From the NCBI GenBank assembly GCA_948470065.1, contig CAOKNO010000022.1, forward strand, positions 1 to 39,585: a stretch of 39,585 nt of DNA, read 5' to 3'. Both the position numbers and the translations under genes were made by a program. Below, piece by piece: positions 25,599 through 33,650 of this stretch. The stretch is from an uncultured Eubacterium sp. (GTDB lineage Bacteria; Bacillota; Clostridia; Lachnospirales; Lachnospiraceae). Numbering within the stretch: position 1 is the stretch's first letter; each line of letters begins with the position of its first letter. The notes under the pieces were generated by a model, which was given only the letters and a program-made list of their open reading frames with translations, did not search any database and was not told where the DNA came from.

Positions 25599-27332
25599 AT
25601 GGATTACAAGGAGATTTACCAGGGATGGTTGGACAACCCATATTTTGACGATGCGACAAAGGCAGAGTTAGCTAGTATTGCGGATGATGAGAAAGAGATC
25701 GAAGAACGTTTCTATATGGATCTTGAGTTTGGTACGGCTGGGTTACGCGGCATTATCGGGGCTGGCACCAACCGTATGAATATCTATACCGTACGTAAGG
25801 CAACCCAGGGCCTTGCTAATTATATTGCGTCCCTTGGCGCACAGGCCAAAGGAGTTGCAATTGCCTATGACTCTCGGAGGATGTCCCCGGAATTTGCCGA
25901 TGAAGCGGCGCTTTGCCTTGCGGCAAATGGGATTAAAGCATATGTATTTGAAAGCTTAAGGCCTACGCCTGAATTGTCTTATGCGGTCCGCAAGCTGGGA
26001 TGTACGGCTGGGATTAATGTAACGGCAAGCCACAATCCGCCAGAGTACAATGGGTATAAAGTATACTGGGAAGACGGCGCGCAGATCACGCCGCCCCATG
26101 ACAAAGGGATTATGGATGAGGTGAAGAAGGTCACAGATTATGCAACGGTAAAGACCATGGGCAAATCAGAGGCAAAAGAGGCGGGGCTTTATGTTGTAAT
26201 TGGACAAGATATCGACGATCCGTATATCGAAGAACTGAAAAGCCTGGTACTCCGCCAGGATTGTATTGACGCGGTTGCAAAGGATATGAAGATTGTGTAT
26301 TCCCCGTTGCATGGCACTGGGAACATACCCGTACGCCGCGTGTTGAAAGAGTTAGGCTTTACAAATGTTTTTGTAGTGCCAGAGCAGGAACTGCCAGATG
26401 GGGAGTTCCCGACGGTAAGCTATCCGAACCCAGAATCGGAAGAAGCGTTCCAGTTAGGGCTGAAGCTGGGCAAGGAAGTAGACGCGGATTTGATTTTAGC
26501 GACCGATCCAGACGCAGACCGCTTAGGCGTATACGTGAAAGACTCCCAGACAGGCGGGTATCACAGCCTGACCGGGAATATGTCTGGCTGCCTGATCGGG
26601 GATTATGTGATTAGCCAGAGGAAAGAGAAGGAAGGGCTTCCGGCAGACGGGGCTTTTATTAAGTCTATTGTTTCCACGAACATGGCGGATGCAATTGCAA
26701 AATATTATGGGATTGCGCTTGTTGAAGTACTGACTGGATTTAAGTTTATTGGCCAGAAAATACTCGAATTTGAGACAAAGGGGACGGGGACATATTTGTT
26801 TGGCATGGAAGAGAGTTATGGATGCCTGACAGGGACCTATGCAAGGGATAAAGATGCGGTTGTGGCTTCTATGGCATTGTGTGAAGCGGCGGCTTATTAC
26901 AAGACCAAAAATATGACCTTGTGGGACGCTATGCTTGCGATGTATGAGCGGTACGGTTATTACCGCGACGATGTGAAGGCAATTACCTTGAAAGGGATTG
27001 AAGGCCTTGAGAAGATCCAGGAAATCATGAACACCTTAAGGGAAGATACCCCGTCTGAAATCGGGGGTTATAAAGTGCTTTCTGCGCGTGATTATAAGAA
27101 GGATACCATACGCAGCCTTGAAACAGGGGAAGTGACGCCAACAGGGCTTCCATCCTCGAACGTGCTCTACTATGACTTGTCTGACGACGCATGGGTATGC
27201 GTAAGGCCTTCCGGCACAGAGCCGAAGGTGAAATTCTACTATGGTATCAAAGGCACGTCCCTTGCAGATGCAGAACAGAAGTCGGAAGAGCTGGGGAAAG
27301 AAGTGCTCGCAATGATTGACAAGATGCTGTAG
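25599..27332 (+). CDS. Phosphoglucomutase / phosphomannomutase (PgcA-like)
   Basis: Interconverts glucose-6-phosphate and glucose-1-phosphate, the substrate of GlgC encoded in the same window. Alpha-D-phosphohexomutase marks: active-site phosphoserine Ser144 in TASHNPPEYNGYK, the metal-binding loop DPDADRLGVYV near residues 307-317, the sugar-binding FGMEESYG near 405-412, and the C-terminal phosphate-binding RPSGTEPKVKFY. 577 residues, the size of B. subtilis PgcA. AGGAGG (25587-25592) is six bases before the ATG; an in-frame ATG at 25539 lacks a site and adds unrelated residues. Confidence 0.95.
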   Translation: MDYKEIYQGWLDNPYFDDATKAELASIADDEKEIEERFYMDLEFGTAGLRGIIGAGTNRMNIYTVRKATQGLANYIASLGAQAKGVAIAYDSRRMSPEFADEAALCLAANGIKAYVFESLRPTPELSYAVRKLGCTAGINVTASHNPPEYNGYKVYWEDGAQITPPHDKGIMDEVKKVTDYATVKTMGKSEAKEAGLYVVIGQDIDDPYIEELKSLVLRQDCIDAVAKDMKIVYSPLHGTGNIPVRRVLKELGFTNVFVVPEQELPDGEFPTVSYPNPESEEAFQLGLKLGKEVDADLILATDPDADRLGVYVKDSQTGGYHSLTGNMSGCLIGDYVISQRKEKEGLPADGAFIKSIVSTNMADAIAKYYGIALVEVLTGFKFIGQKILEFETKGTGTYLFGMEESYGCLTGTYARDKDAVVASMALCEAAAYYKTKNMTLWDAMLAMYERYGYYRDDVKAITLKGIEGLEKIQEIMNTLREDTPSEIGGYKVLSARDYKKDTIRSLETGEVTPTGLPSSNVLYYDLSDDAWVCVRPSGTEPKVKFYYGIKGTSLADAEQKSEELGKEVLAMIDKML

Positions 27333-27660
27333 GAGACGGTTTTAGGCAGCCTGTGGAGGGGAAATCATCTTCTATTGCAGATCAGTTCCTACGCTGGGTT
27401 TGTCAGCGCGAAATCGTGTTTTTCCACGATTCCTGTGTATTGTGAAGCGTGTTATTGGTCACAGAGCGGACAGTAGCAGGATGTAACTATTTTCTGGCAA
27501 GAAATAAGGAAATTTTCTTGACAAACATAGGAAAAACAAGTATAAATATGTTTGTAGGCTATCTAGAAGAGTAATTATGTTATGGAAACTGAAGAGTTAC
27601 TTTGATAGAAATCAAACTGCAATATAATTTGAAAAGAGAATCCAGAGGAGGAATTTTGTC
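27333..27660 (+). other. Intergenic region before hup
   Basis: No gene is visible in 328 bases. It contains a 7-bp hairpin AATCGTG/CACGATT (about 27414-27433) without a T-run, the hup promoter (27518-27546), and in the hup leader a small hairpin TTTGAT/ATCAAA (27601-27616). Confidence 0.6.
27518..27546 (+). promoter_or_regulatory. hup promoter
   Basis: TTGACA (27518-27523), 17 bases, TATAAA (27541-27546). A near-consensus promoter fits the high expression expected for HU. Confidence 0.88.
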
Positions 27661-27936
27661 ATGAACAAAGCAGAATTAGTAGCAGCAATGTCCGAGAAAA
27701 CCCAGTTATCCAAGAAAGATGTAGAAGGGGCGTTAAAGGCTTTTACCGATGTAGTTGCTGAAGAATTGAAAAAGGGAGAAAAAATTCAATTAGTTGGATT
27801 CGGTACTTTTGAAGTTTCCGAAAGGGCAGCCAGGAAGGGAATGAACCCTAAGACAAAGACGCCGATTGAGATTCCGGCTTCAAAGGCTCCGAAGTTTAAG
27901 GCAGGAAAAGCTTTGAAGGATATGATTAACGAATAG
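27661..27936 (+). CDS. hup: DNA-binding protein HU
   Basis: 91-residue nucleoid protein that bends and compacts DNA as a dimer. MNKAELVAAM at the start, the signature GFGTFEVSERAARKGMNP and the C-terminal PKFKAGKALKDMIN are standard for HU. AGAGGAGG site nine bases before the ATG. Single gene with a strong promoter and a terminator-like hairpin behind it, placed at the head of the rqcP-yabPQ-divIC cluster. Confidence 0.97.
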   Translation: MNKAELVAAMSEKTQLSKKDVEGALKAFTDVVAEELKKGEKIQLVGFGTFEVSERAARKGMNPKTKTPIEIPASKAPKFKAGKALKDMINE

Positions 27937-27962
27937 TTCCGTTATATTTGTGACAATTCGAA

Positions 27963-28022
27963 GGGCTTTCCCAGGATATGCAGTCGTTTCGGCTTCTGTG
28001 CGTCCTGGCGGAGGCTCTTTTT
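27963..28022 (+). terminator. Terminator after hup
   Basis: CCAGGA (27971-27976) pairs with TCCTGG (28003-28008), with GCAG/CTGT inside it and a weaker outer stem, followed by CTTTTT. It may be partial, since rqcP has no clear promoter of its own. Confidence 0.65.
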
Positions 28023-28060
28023 ATCTTATAAGATAGAAGCAATATTTGGAGGGAAATGAC

Positions 28061-28300
28061 ATGAGGTTAGATAAATATTTAAAAGTCACCCGTCTGATCA
28101 AACGGAGGACGGTTGCAAATGAGGCTTGTGACGCCGGGCGTGTTTCCGTAAACGGCAAAGTGGCGAAAGCATCCTTAGATGTAAAGGTTGGGGATGTGAT
28201 TGAGATTGGTTTTGGGACAAAGAATGTCCGCGTGGAAGTCCTTGCGCTCCTTGATACCAGCAAAAAGGATGAGGCAAAGGAACTGTTCCGCTATCTGTAA
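28061..28300 (+). CDS. rqcP: RqcP, S4-domain ribosome quality-control factor
   Basis: 79 residues, nearly all an S4 RNA-binding domain (MRLDKYLKVTRLIKRRTVANEACDAGRVSVNGK...). This is the YabO/RqcP family, which helps RqcH add alanine tails to stalled nascent chains on the 50S subunit. Its place between hup and yabP equals the Bacillus position. The ATG at 28061 follows GGAGGG (28048-28053) by seven bases; the TTG at 28046 is less likely. Confidence 0.93.
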   Translation: MRLDKYLKVTRLIKRRTVANEACDAGRVSVNGKVAKASLDVKVGDVIEIGFGTKNVRVEVLALLDTSKKDEAKELFRYL

Positions 28301-28313
28301 GCAGCAATTCCAG

Positions 28314-28341
28314 TCATAAAATGATACCTTTTTCATATATT
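28314..28341 (+). promoter_or_regulatory. SigE-type promoter of yabPQ
   Basis: TCATAAA (28314-28320) and CATATATT (28334-28341) with about 15 bases between the ATA of the -35 and the CATA of the -10 match the mother-cell SigE consensus. yabP and yabQ of B. subtilis belong to the SigE regulon, which supports the call. Confidence 0.7.
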
Positions 28342-28450
28342 TAAAGAGGACATCCAGGTTTCCGCCCGCAGGCTAAAGCATGTGGGCGTTGCCGGAAGTG
28401 GGGCGGCGGTGGCAGAACCGGGCCTGGCAGATATGGAAGGAGGTATTTTG

Positions 28451-28735
28451 ATGGAAGAAAGGATGGCGGGCGGCAGCCATAAGATTGTAATTTCCAACCG
28501 GAAAAACGGGGTATTGAACGGCGTCATTGACGTGCTTTCCTTTGACGTAGGGGAAATCCTGTTGGAAACCGAGATGGGGATGCTGATGATTAAGGGGAAT
28601 GATCTTCATGTGAACCGCCTGACCCTGGAAAAAGGGGAAATTGACATTGAGGGGAAAATCGACAGTTTTGTGTATTCGGACGTTAAGAAGCCCGTGAAGC
28701 AGGCTGGTTCTTTGTTAGGAAGATTGTTCCAATGA
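28451..28735 (+). CDS. yabP: Sporulation protein YabP
   Basis: 94-residue protein of the YabP/YqfC family, acting in the mother cell during spore formation. KIVISNRKNGVLNGVIDVLSFD and the ETEMGMLMIKGNDLHVNRLTLEKGEIDIEG stretch (written here in parts, residues about 10-75) are the family core. The ATG at 28451 follows AAGGAGG by seven bases; the frame is open further upstream but that part has no homology-like sequence. The stop overlaps the yabQ start. Confidence 0.92.
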   Translation: MEERMAGGSHKIVISNRKNGVLNGVIDVLSFDVGEILLETEMGMLMIKGNDLHVNRLTLEKGEIDIEGKIDSFVYSDVKKPVKQAGSLLGRLFQ

Positions 28736-29208
28736 TGGAAGTAAGCACAGGGATCTTAAAGGAAACAGATGTCCTTATCGCCTCATTCCTGACTGGGATG
28801 GCGCTTCTTCTGGCGTATGATTTCATCCGCGTGATCCGGCGGCTGGTCCCGCACAGGGGCTGGGCGGTTGGGGCAGAAGATCTGCTCTTTTGGATTGGGA
28901 GCGCGGTCGCCTTGTTTGCCATGCTGTACCGGGAGAACAGTGGATATATCCGGGGGTTTTCCATTGGAGGCGTGTCCTTGGGGATGCTGCTGTACAATGT
29001 AGCGTTTAGCCCTTTTGTAATGATGTGCAGCGTTTGGATATTAGAGAAAACGTTGTTTGTCACAAGCAGGCCGCTGGTGTGGACAGCCCGTCTGCTGAAC
29101 CGTCCGGCTAGGGCTGTAAAGAGGATCCTTAAAAAAATCCTGCGTTTTTTCCAGAATCAATTGAAAAAACTGTGGAAAGTAGTTAAAATAGGGATATGTA
29201 AGCGTTAA
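28732..29208 (+). CDS. yabQ: Spore cortex protein YabQ
   Basis: 158 residues with three or four hydrophobic segments (about 10-28, 47-64, 72-92, 95-112) and a basic C-terminal tail. YabQ is a membrane protein of the forespore outer membrane needed for cortex formation in B. subtilis. It starts in an ATGATGG that overlaps the yabP stop, so the pair is translationally coupled; an ATG three bases later is equally possible. The 3' end contains a promoter for the next gene. Confidence 0.9.
   Translation: MMEVSTGILKETDVLIASFLTGMALLLAYDFIRVIRRLVPHRGWAVGAEDLLFWIGSAVALFAMLYRENSGYIRGFSIGGVSLGMLLYNVAFSPFVMMCSVWILEKTLFVTSRPLVWTARLLNRPARAVKRILKKILRFFQNQLKKLWKVVKIGICKR
29161..29189 (+). promoter_or_regulatory. 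SigA promoter of divIC inside yabQ
   Basis: TTGAAA (29161-29166), 17 bases, TAAAAT (29184-29189), within the last codons of yabQ and about 67 bases before the divIC start. It gives the division gene vegetative expression independent of the sporulation promoter upstream. Confidence 0.75.
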
Positions 29209-29255
29209 AACAGTAGTTACAGCGATAGATTCGTTGGGATTGGAGGCGGTACGGA

Positions 29256-29603
29256 TTGGACAAACGTGAACAGGCGCGCATGTCGGGCGCCAGAAGGACC
29301 AAGTTACGGAGGCTAAGGCGGGAACATAAGACGAGCATGGTAGGTATTTCTGTAGTATTGCTAGCGCTATCGGGTGTGATGTCCGTGCAGATTGTAAGCT
29401 TGGAGCAGAAGAATAAGGAGTACCGGGAGCGTCGGGCTCAGTTAGAGGCCGAGGTAGAGTCACAGGAACAGCGTAAGGAAGAGTTGGAGGAGTATGGGAA
29501 ATTTGTAGGTACAAAAGAGTACATTGAGCAGATAGCGAAGACGAAGCTGGGGCTGGTATATCCCAATGAGATTATTTTTAAGGAGAAAGACGCCAAAGAA
29601 TGA
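29256..29603 (+). CDS. divIC: Septum formation initiator DivIC/FtsB family
   Basis: 115 residues: a very basic cytosolic N-terminus, one membrane segment (about 29-47, VGISVVLLALSGVMSVQIV), then a coiled coil (about 50-80) and the short C-terminal domain with the family motif AKTKLGLVYPNEIIF. DivIC works with FtsL and DivIB in activating septal wall synthesis. The start is TTG at 29256, six bases after GGAGGCGG. Its place between yabQ and spoIIE is the conserved one. A strong terminator follows 43 bases after the stop. Confidence 0.93.
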   Translation: MDKREQARMSGARRTKLRRLRREHKTSMVGISVVLLALSGVMSVQIVSLEQKNKEYRERRAQLEAEVESQEQRKEELEEYGKFVGTKEYIEQIAKTKLGLVYPNEIIFKEKDAKE

Positions 29604-29646
29604 TGTACAAGGTGGTTTCCGATGAATTTCTTAAAAAGCCTAAACT

Positions 29647-29686
29647 CCTTAGAATCGCCAAAAAAAGCGGTTCTAAGGGTTTTTTT
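29647..29686 (+). terminator. Terminator after divIC
   Basis: CCTTAGAATCGC (29647-29658) pairs with GCGGTTCTAAGG (29667-29678) with one T-G pair, followed by a seven-T run. It separates divIC from spoIIE transcription. Confidence 0.92.
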
Positions 29687-29750
29687 GTCTAAAAGTTTTT
29701 GGAAACTCGTCTTTCGTTTGACAAACATTTTACAATCCTCTTTTTATAAT
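29684..29750 (+). promoter_or_regulatory. Spo0A-activated promoter of spoIIE
   Basis: TTGACA (29718-29723) and TATAAT (29745-29750) are 21 bases apart, too far for unaided SigA but the spacing known for Spo0A-dependent spoIIE and spoIIG promoters. Two 0A-box-like sites are present: TTTGTCTAAA (29684-29693, 9 of 10 to TTTGTCGAAA) and, on the reverse strand, GTTTGACAAA (29716-29725, 8 of 10) overlapping the -35. Confidence 0.78.
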
Positions 29751-29825
29751 GGTTCCTACATGGTTGTGGAACAGGCAATGGGTTTTGGGACATGGCCTTG
29801 TGCGATCAAAAAGGAGGATAGGAAG

Positions 29826-31673
29826 ATGAGTAAGGCAAAATGGAAAGAGATTGCGCTGTATGCTCTGGCAGTAGTAGCAGCGCGGGGGGAGTTTGCAGGG
29901 TGTTACCCATTGATACCAGGGTTTTTTGCAACGGCATTTATGGAGGATGTGAACCGGACGCTGCTTTTGATTTTTAGTATTTTTGGCATGGCGGTGTTTG
30001 TGCCGGTGCAGGCAATGGCAAAATACACAATGATCCTTATGGTGACGGCGGTGGTGATAAAGCTGATGGAATGGGCCAACAAAAGCTGCCGTACCAACAT
30101 TGGGGCAGGCGCAGCCGGGATCAGCGTGTTCTTGCTTACCATAGCTGGGGAGTTGCTCCAGCTCCGGAACCGGGCGGTTGTATGGATGGGGATTTTAGAA
30201 TCTATCCTGGTGTGCGCAATGGTCGTGCTGGCTGCGCCTGTCATGCACCGTTTCCTAGAAGGCGGGATGCTGCCGGGAAATGGTCGCGCAAGGCTGCCGA
30301 GGACGCCGGAGCATGGGGAAAAGCTTCAGACATACGCCAAGTCTTTCAATGGGCTGTCCCAGATATTTTCGCAGATGGAGCGCTTTAAAAGTGATTTTGA
30401 ACCGGAAGAAATGGGGAAGATGCAGCAGGAAATCGCAGGGCGTGTGTGCGTTTCCTGCAGCCAGTGCGCCATTTGCTGGCAGGAAGAGAACAGCCCAATG
30501 TATGAATTGTTCTACCGCCTGATCCATTCCATAGAGAAACGCGGTATGGCAGAAGAAGGGGTGCACGAGGAGCTTTCCGCTTATTGCCCTTATTCCGACA
30601 GCATTGTGGAAGAGGCGCTTGGGGTGTTCGAAAAGGCGAAGCTGAACCTTGCCTGGTACAACCGTCTGTTGGAGAACCGGGGCATTATTGCGGAGCAGCT
30701 AGACGCCATGGCGTATATTATGGAGGACTGCGCGAAGGAATACCGCGATATCAGCGCAAGGGAAGGAAGGCTTCTCGGGTCAGTGAAGTACCGTTTTAAA
30801 GAATTGGGAGTAGTGGCGCGCGACGTCCATCTCTACCAAAGGCAGAATGGGAAAATGTCTTTGCAGCTTACGGCATGTTCTAAGTGGGGGAACTGCATTA
30901 CCGTCAAAGAACTGGCCAAAGCGGCAAGCCAAGGGCTGCGGCGTGAAATGGTCCCGGGGAAATACGTCCGTTCCTTGATTGGTAAGGAGGCTTCTTACCT
31001 TACCTTTGAAGAGGACACGCTGTACCATACCTTACAAGGCGTTGCCAGGCTGACCAAGGATCATGCCCAAGTATCCGGGGATAGCTTTTCCTTCTTAGAG
31101 CTTGAGGGAGGGGAGTGCGTGATGGCTCTGTCAGATGGGATGGGTTCTGGGATCCACGCTTGTAAAGAAAGCGAAATGGTGATAGAGTTAATAGAGAAAT
31201 TTTTAGAGGCTGGCTTCCGCAAGGAAACCGCGATCCGCATGATGAATTCTGCTATGGTCATCCAGGGGGAGGAAGGCAGTTTTTCCACGGTGGATATGGC
31301 GTCGATGGATCTGTATACCGGGATGTGCGAGTTCTATAAGATTGGCGCGGCTGCGACATTTATCAAGCATGGGGAAGAGGTAGAGTGCATCTCTTCAGCA
31401 AGCCTTCCAGTCGGGGTGTTCCATCAGTTGGAAATTGAAAAGAGCAGCCGAAAGCTTACAGACGGCGACTTTGTGATCTTGCTTACAGACGGCGTGCTGG
31501 ATTACCTTGAAGTGCCTATGCCGGAAGAAACGATCCAAGACATTTTGGCAATGGTGGAAACAAATAACCCAGAACAGATGGCAAGGCAGATATTAGAACG
31601 AGTGTTGATCTTTACCGATGGGAGAGTGCCTGACGATATGACGGTTTTGGTGGCAGGGATCTGGGAGAAATAA
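29826..31673 (+). CDS. spoIIE: Stage II sporulation protein E (PP2C phosphatase)
   Basis: Membrane serine phosphatase that dephosphorylates SpoIIAA to release SigF in the forespore. Residues about 1-145 hold five to six membrane segments, fewer than the ten of B. subtilis; a central regulatory part follows, with a Cys-rich stretch CVSCSQCAICW near residue 207. The C-terminal PP2C domain (about 400-610) shows ALSDGMGSG, FSTVDMASMDL and LLTDGVLDYL with the metal-binding Asp residues. 615 residues, shorter than the 827 of B. subtilis. ATG at 29826 follows AGGAGG; an in-frame ATG at 29622 lies before the terminator and promoter. tilS starts directly after the stop. Confidence 0.94.
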   Translation: MSKAKWKEIALYALAVVAARGEFAGCYPLIPGFFATAFMEDVNRTLLLIFSIFGMAVFVPVQAMAKYTMILMVTAVVIKLMEWANKSCRTNIGAGAAGISVFLLTIAGELLQLRNRAVVWMGILESILVCAMVVLAAPVMHRFLEGGMLPGNGRARLPRTPEHGEKLQTYAKSFNGLSQIFSQMERFKSDFEPEEMGKMQQEIAGRVCVSCSQCAICWQEENSPMYELFYRLIHSIEKRGMAEEGVHEELSAYCPYSDSIVEEALGVFEKAKLNLAWYNRLLENRGIIAEQLDAMAYIMEDCAKEYRDISAREGRLLGSVKYRFKELGVVARDVHLYQRQNGKMSLQLTACSKWGNCITVKELAKAASQGLRREMVPGKYVRSLIGKEASYLTFEEDTLYHTLQGVARLTKDHAQVSGDSFSFLELEGGECVMALSDGMGSGIHACKESEMVIELIEKFLEAGFRKETAIRMMNSAMVIQGEEGSFSTVDMASMDLYTGMCEFYKIGAAATFIKHGEEVECISSASLPVGVFHQLEIEKSSRKLTDGDFVILLTDGVLDYLEVPMPEETIQDILAMVETNNPEQMARQILERVLIFTDGRVPDDMTVLVAGIWEK

Positions 31674-33098
31674 ATGCAAAAGAAAATAATATCTTTTATG
31701 GAAGAATATCATATGGTAGAAGAAGGGGAGCGTATCCTGGCAGCGGTTTCCGGCGGCGCGGATTCCATGTGCCTGTTGTTGGCGTTGCTCGGCGTCCAAA
31801 CAGAACTGGGCTTCCGGTTATGCGCCGTCCATGTCGAGCATGGGATCCGCGGGGAAGAAAGCGAGCAGGACGCCCGGTTTGTGGAACGCTTTTGCAGGCA
31901 GCATGGCATTCCCATCCAAACGTACCGTTGCAAAGCACAGGCTTATGCCAAGGCGCACAAAATGACGGTAGAAGAGGGGGCAAGGAAACTGCGGTATGGT
32001 TTTTTTGGCCAGGCGGCGGAGCAGTTTGGGGCGGATAAGATCGCAGTCGCCCATAATAAAAACGACTGTGCCGAAACGATGCTGTTCCACCTTGCGCGTG
32101 GGAGCGGGCTGCGCGGGCTGTGTGGGATCCCGCCAGTACGCGGCAATATCATCCGCCCGTTGCTGTGCGTGGAACGCTGGGAAATTGAAAGCTATCTTGC
32201 AAAGCGGGGGCAGACGTATTGCCAGGATAAGACGAACGACGGGCTGGAATATACAAGGAACCGGATACGCCACAAGGCAATCCCGGTCTTACAGGAGGTT
32301 AACCGCCAGGCCATTCCCCATATGGCGCAGGCAGCCTACCTTCTGACGCAGGCAGCGGGCTTAGCGGAAGAACTGGCAGGCCAGGCAGAAAGCCGTTATG
32401 TGCAAAAACGGGAGGATGGTTTTTTTATTTCCCAGGATGCCCAAAAAGAGCCTCCGTTGGTAACAGGTACGATGTGCCATAAGCTTTTGGCAAAGCTGGC
32501 GGGTTCTGGTCAGGATATTTCTGAAACGCACATACGCCAGTTGTCCGGGCTGCTGGAAAAGCAGGTGGGCAAGACGTTGGATCTTCCATATGGGATGGCG
32601 GCGGAGCGCGTGTACGGCGGGATCCTGCTGGGAAAAAGCAGCCAAAAGGAACCCGGGGATCCAGCAAAGGAAGGGTGGGTGCTGCAGCCGGAAGGGATTT
32701 TGGAGATCCCATCGTTTGGGTATGAGATCCATACCAGGATTTTAGACGGTTCCTATAAAGAGCAGTTATATGCCAAATCACAGGAAAATGCATTAATTCC
32801 CAAAAAAATGTATACGGAATGGCTGGATTATGATAAAATAAAAGGAATCATGCATTTACGGACAAGAAGAGAAAAAGATTATTTTGTGATAAGTGTAGAT
32901 GGGAAGCGCAAGAAGCTGAAAAACTATTTTATTGATGAAAAAGTACCAAGGAAAGAGCGTGGCGGCATCTTGCTGCTTGTAGATGACGTGCATATTGTCT
33001 GGGCAGTTGGCAGGCGTATCAGCGAGGATGTGAAAATCACGGAACATACCAAAAGGATTCTTGAGATACAAGTATATGGAGGAAACATTCATGAGTGA
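31674..33098 (+). CDS. tilS: tRNA(Ile)-lysidine synthetase
   Basis: Converts C34 of the CAU-anticodon tRNA-Ile to lysidine so that it reads AUA; normally essential. PP-loop SGGADS is at residues 26-31, followed by CAVHVEHGIRGEES and AHNKNDCAETMLFHLARGSG, standard for TilS; the C-terminal region (about 300-470) carries the TilS substrate-binding parts. 474 residues. The ATG abuts the spoIIE stop, and no separate promoter is obvious in the spoIIE end, which is odd for an essential gene behind a sporulation promoter. Overlaps hpt by eight bases. Confidence 0.95.
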   Translation: MQKKIISFMEEYHMVEEGERILAAVSGGADSMCLLLALLGVQTELGFRLCAVHVEHGIRGEESEQDARFVERFCRQHGIPIQTYRCKAQAYAKAHKMTVEEGARKLRYGFFGQAAEQFGADKIAVAHNKNDCAETMLFHLARGSGLRGLCGIPPVRGNIIRPLLCVERWEIESYLAKRGQTYCQDKTNDGLEYTRNRIRHKAIPVLQEVNRQAIPHMAQAAYLLTQAAGLAEELAGQAESRYVQKREDGFFISQDAQKEPPLVTGTMCHKLLAKLAGSGQDISETHIRQLSGLLEKQVGKTLDLPYGMAAERVYGGILLGKSSQKEPGDPAKEGWVLQPEGILEIPSFGYEIHTRILDGSYKEQLYAKSQENALIPKKMYTEWLDYDKIKGIMHLRTRREKDYFVISVDGKRKKLKNYFIDEKVPRKERGGILLLVDDVHIVWAVGRRISEDVKITEHTKRILEIQVYGGNIHE

Positions 33099-33618
33099 AC
33101 GTGTTCGTACATTAATTAAAGAAGAAGAGGTAGAACGAAGGATTTGTGAGATGGCCAGGGAAATCAGCGCATACTATCAGGGAAAGGAACTCCATTTAGT
33201 CAGCGTGCTTAAGGGAGGCGTATTTTTTACATGTGAGCTTGCAAAACGGCTGTCCGTCCCAGTTTCTATGGATTTTATGTCAGTGTCTAGTTATGGCGGC
33301 GGGACGAAGTCCAGCGGAGTGGTAAAAGTCATCAAAGATTTGGATGAGGCGATTGAAGGGAAGCACGTATTATTGGTAGAGGATATTGTAGACTCTGGCA
33401 GGACGTTAAGTTATTTGCTGGGGAACCTAAAAAGCAGGAAACCGGAAAGCCTGCGCCTGTGCACGTTATTGGATAAGCCAGAACGGCGGGTTGTGGATGT
33501 ACAGGTGGATTATACTGGGTTTGAAATCCCAGACGAATTTGTTGTAGGTTATGGCCTTGATTATGACCAGCGCTACCGGAACCTTCCATATATAGGGATT
33601 GTAAAGCCGGATAGATAA
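33091..33618 (+). CDS. hpt: Hypoxanthine(-guanine) phosphoribosyltransferase
   Basis: Purine salvage: joins hypoxanthine or guanine to PRPP. The PRPP-binding motif LLVEDIVDSGRTL is near residues 93-105, and the LKGGVFF loop and the C-terminal FVVGYGLDYDQRYRNLPYIG are typical. 175 residues, normal size. ATG at 33091 follows GGAGG by eight bases and overlaps the tilS end. In Bacillus, HprT and TilS also act together as regulators near ftsH; that role is not testable here. Confidence 0.96.
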   Translation: MSERVRTLIKEEEVERRICEMAREISAYYQGKELHLVSVLKGGVFFTCELAKRLSVPVSMDFMSVSSYGGGTKSSGVVKVIKDLDEAIEGKHVLLVEDIVDSGRTLSYLLGNLKSRKPESLRLCTLLDKPERRVVDVQVDYTGFEIPDEFVVGYGLDYDQRYRNLPYIGIVKPDR

Positions 33619-33650
33619 TATAGATCAAATAAATGAGGAGGAAGAAAAAC

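Noticed and set aside
29622..29825. Longer spoIIE start at 29622
   Set aside because: That start precedes the divIC terminator and the spoIIE promoter; ATG 29826 has AGGAGG.
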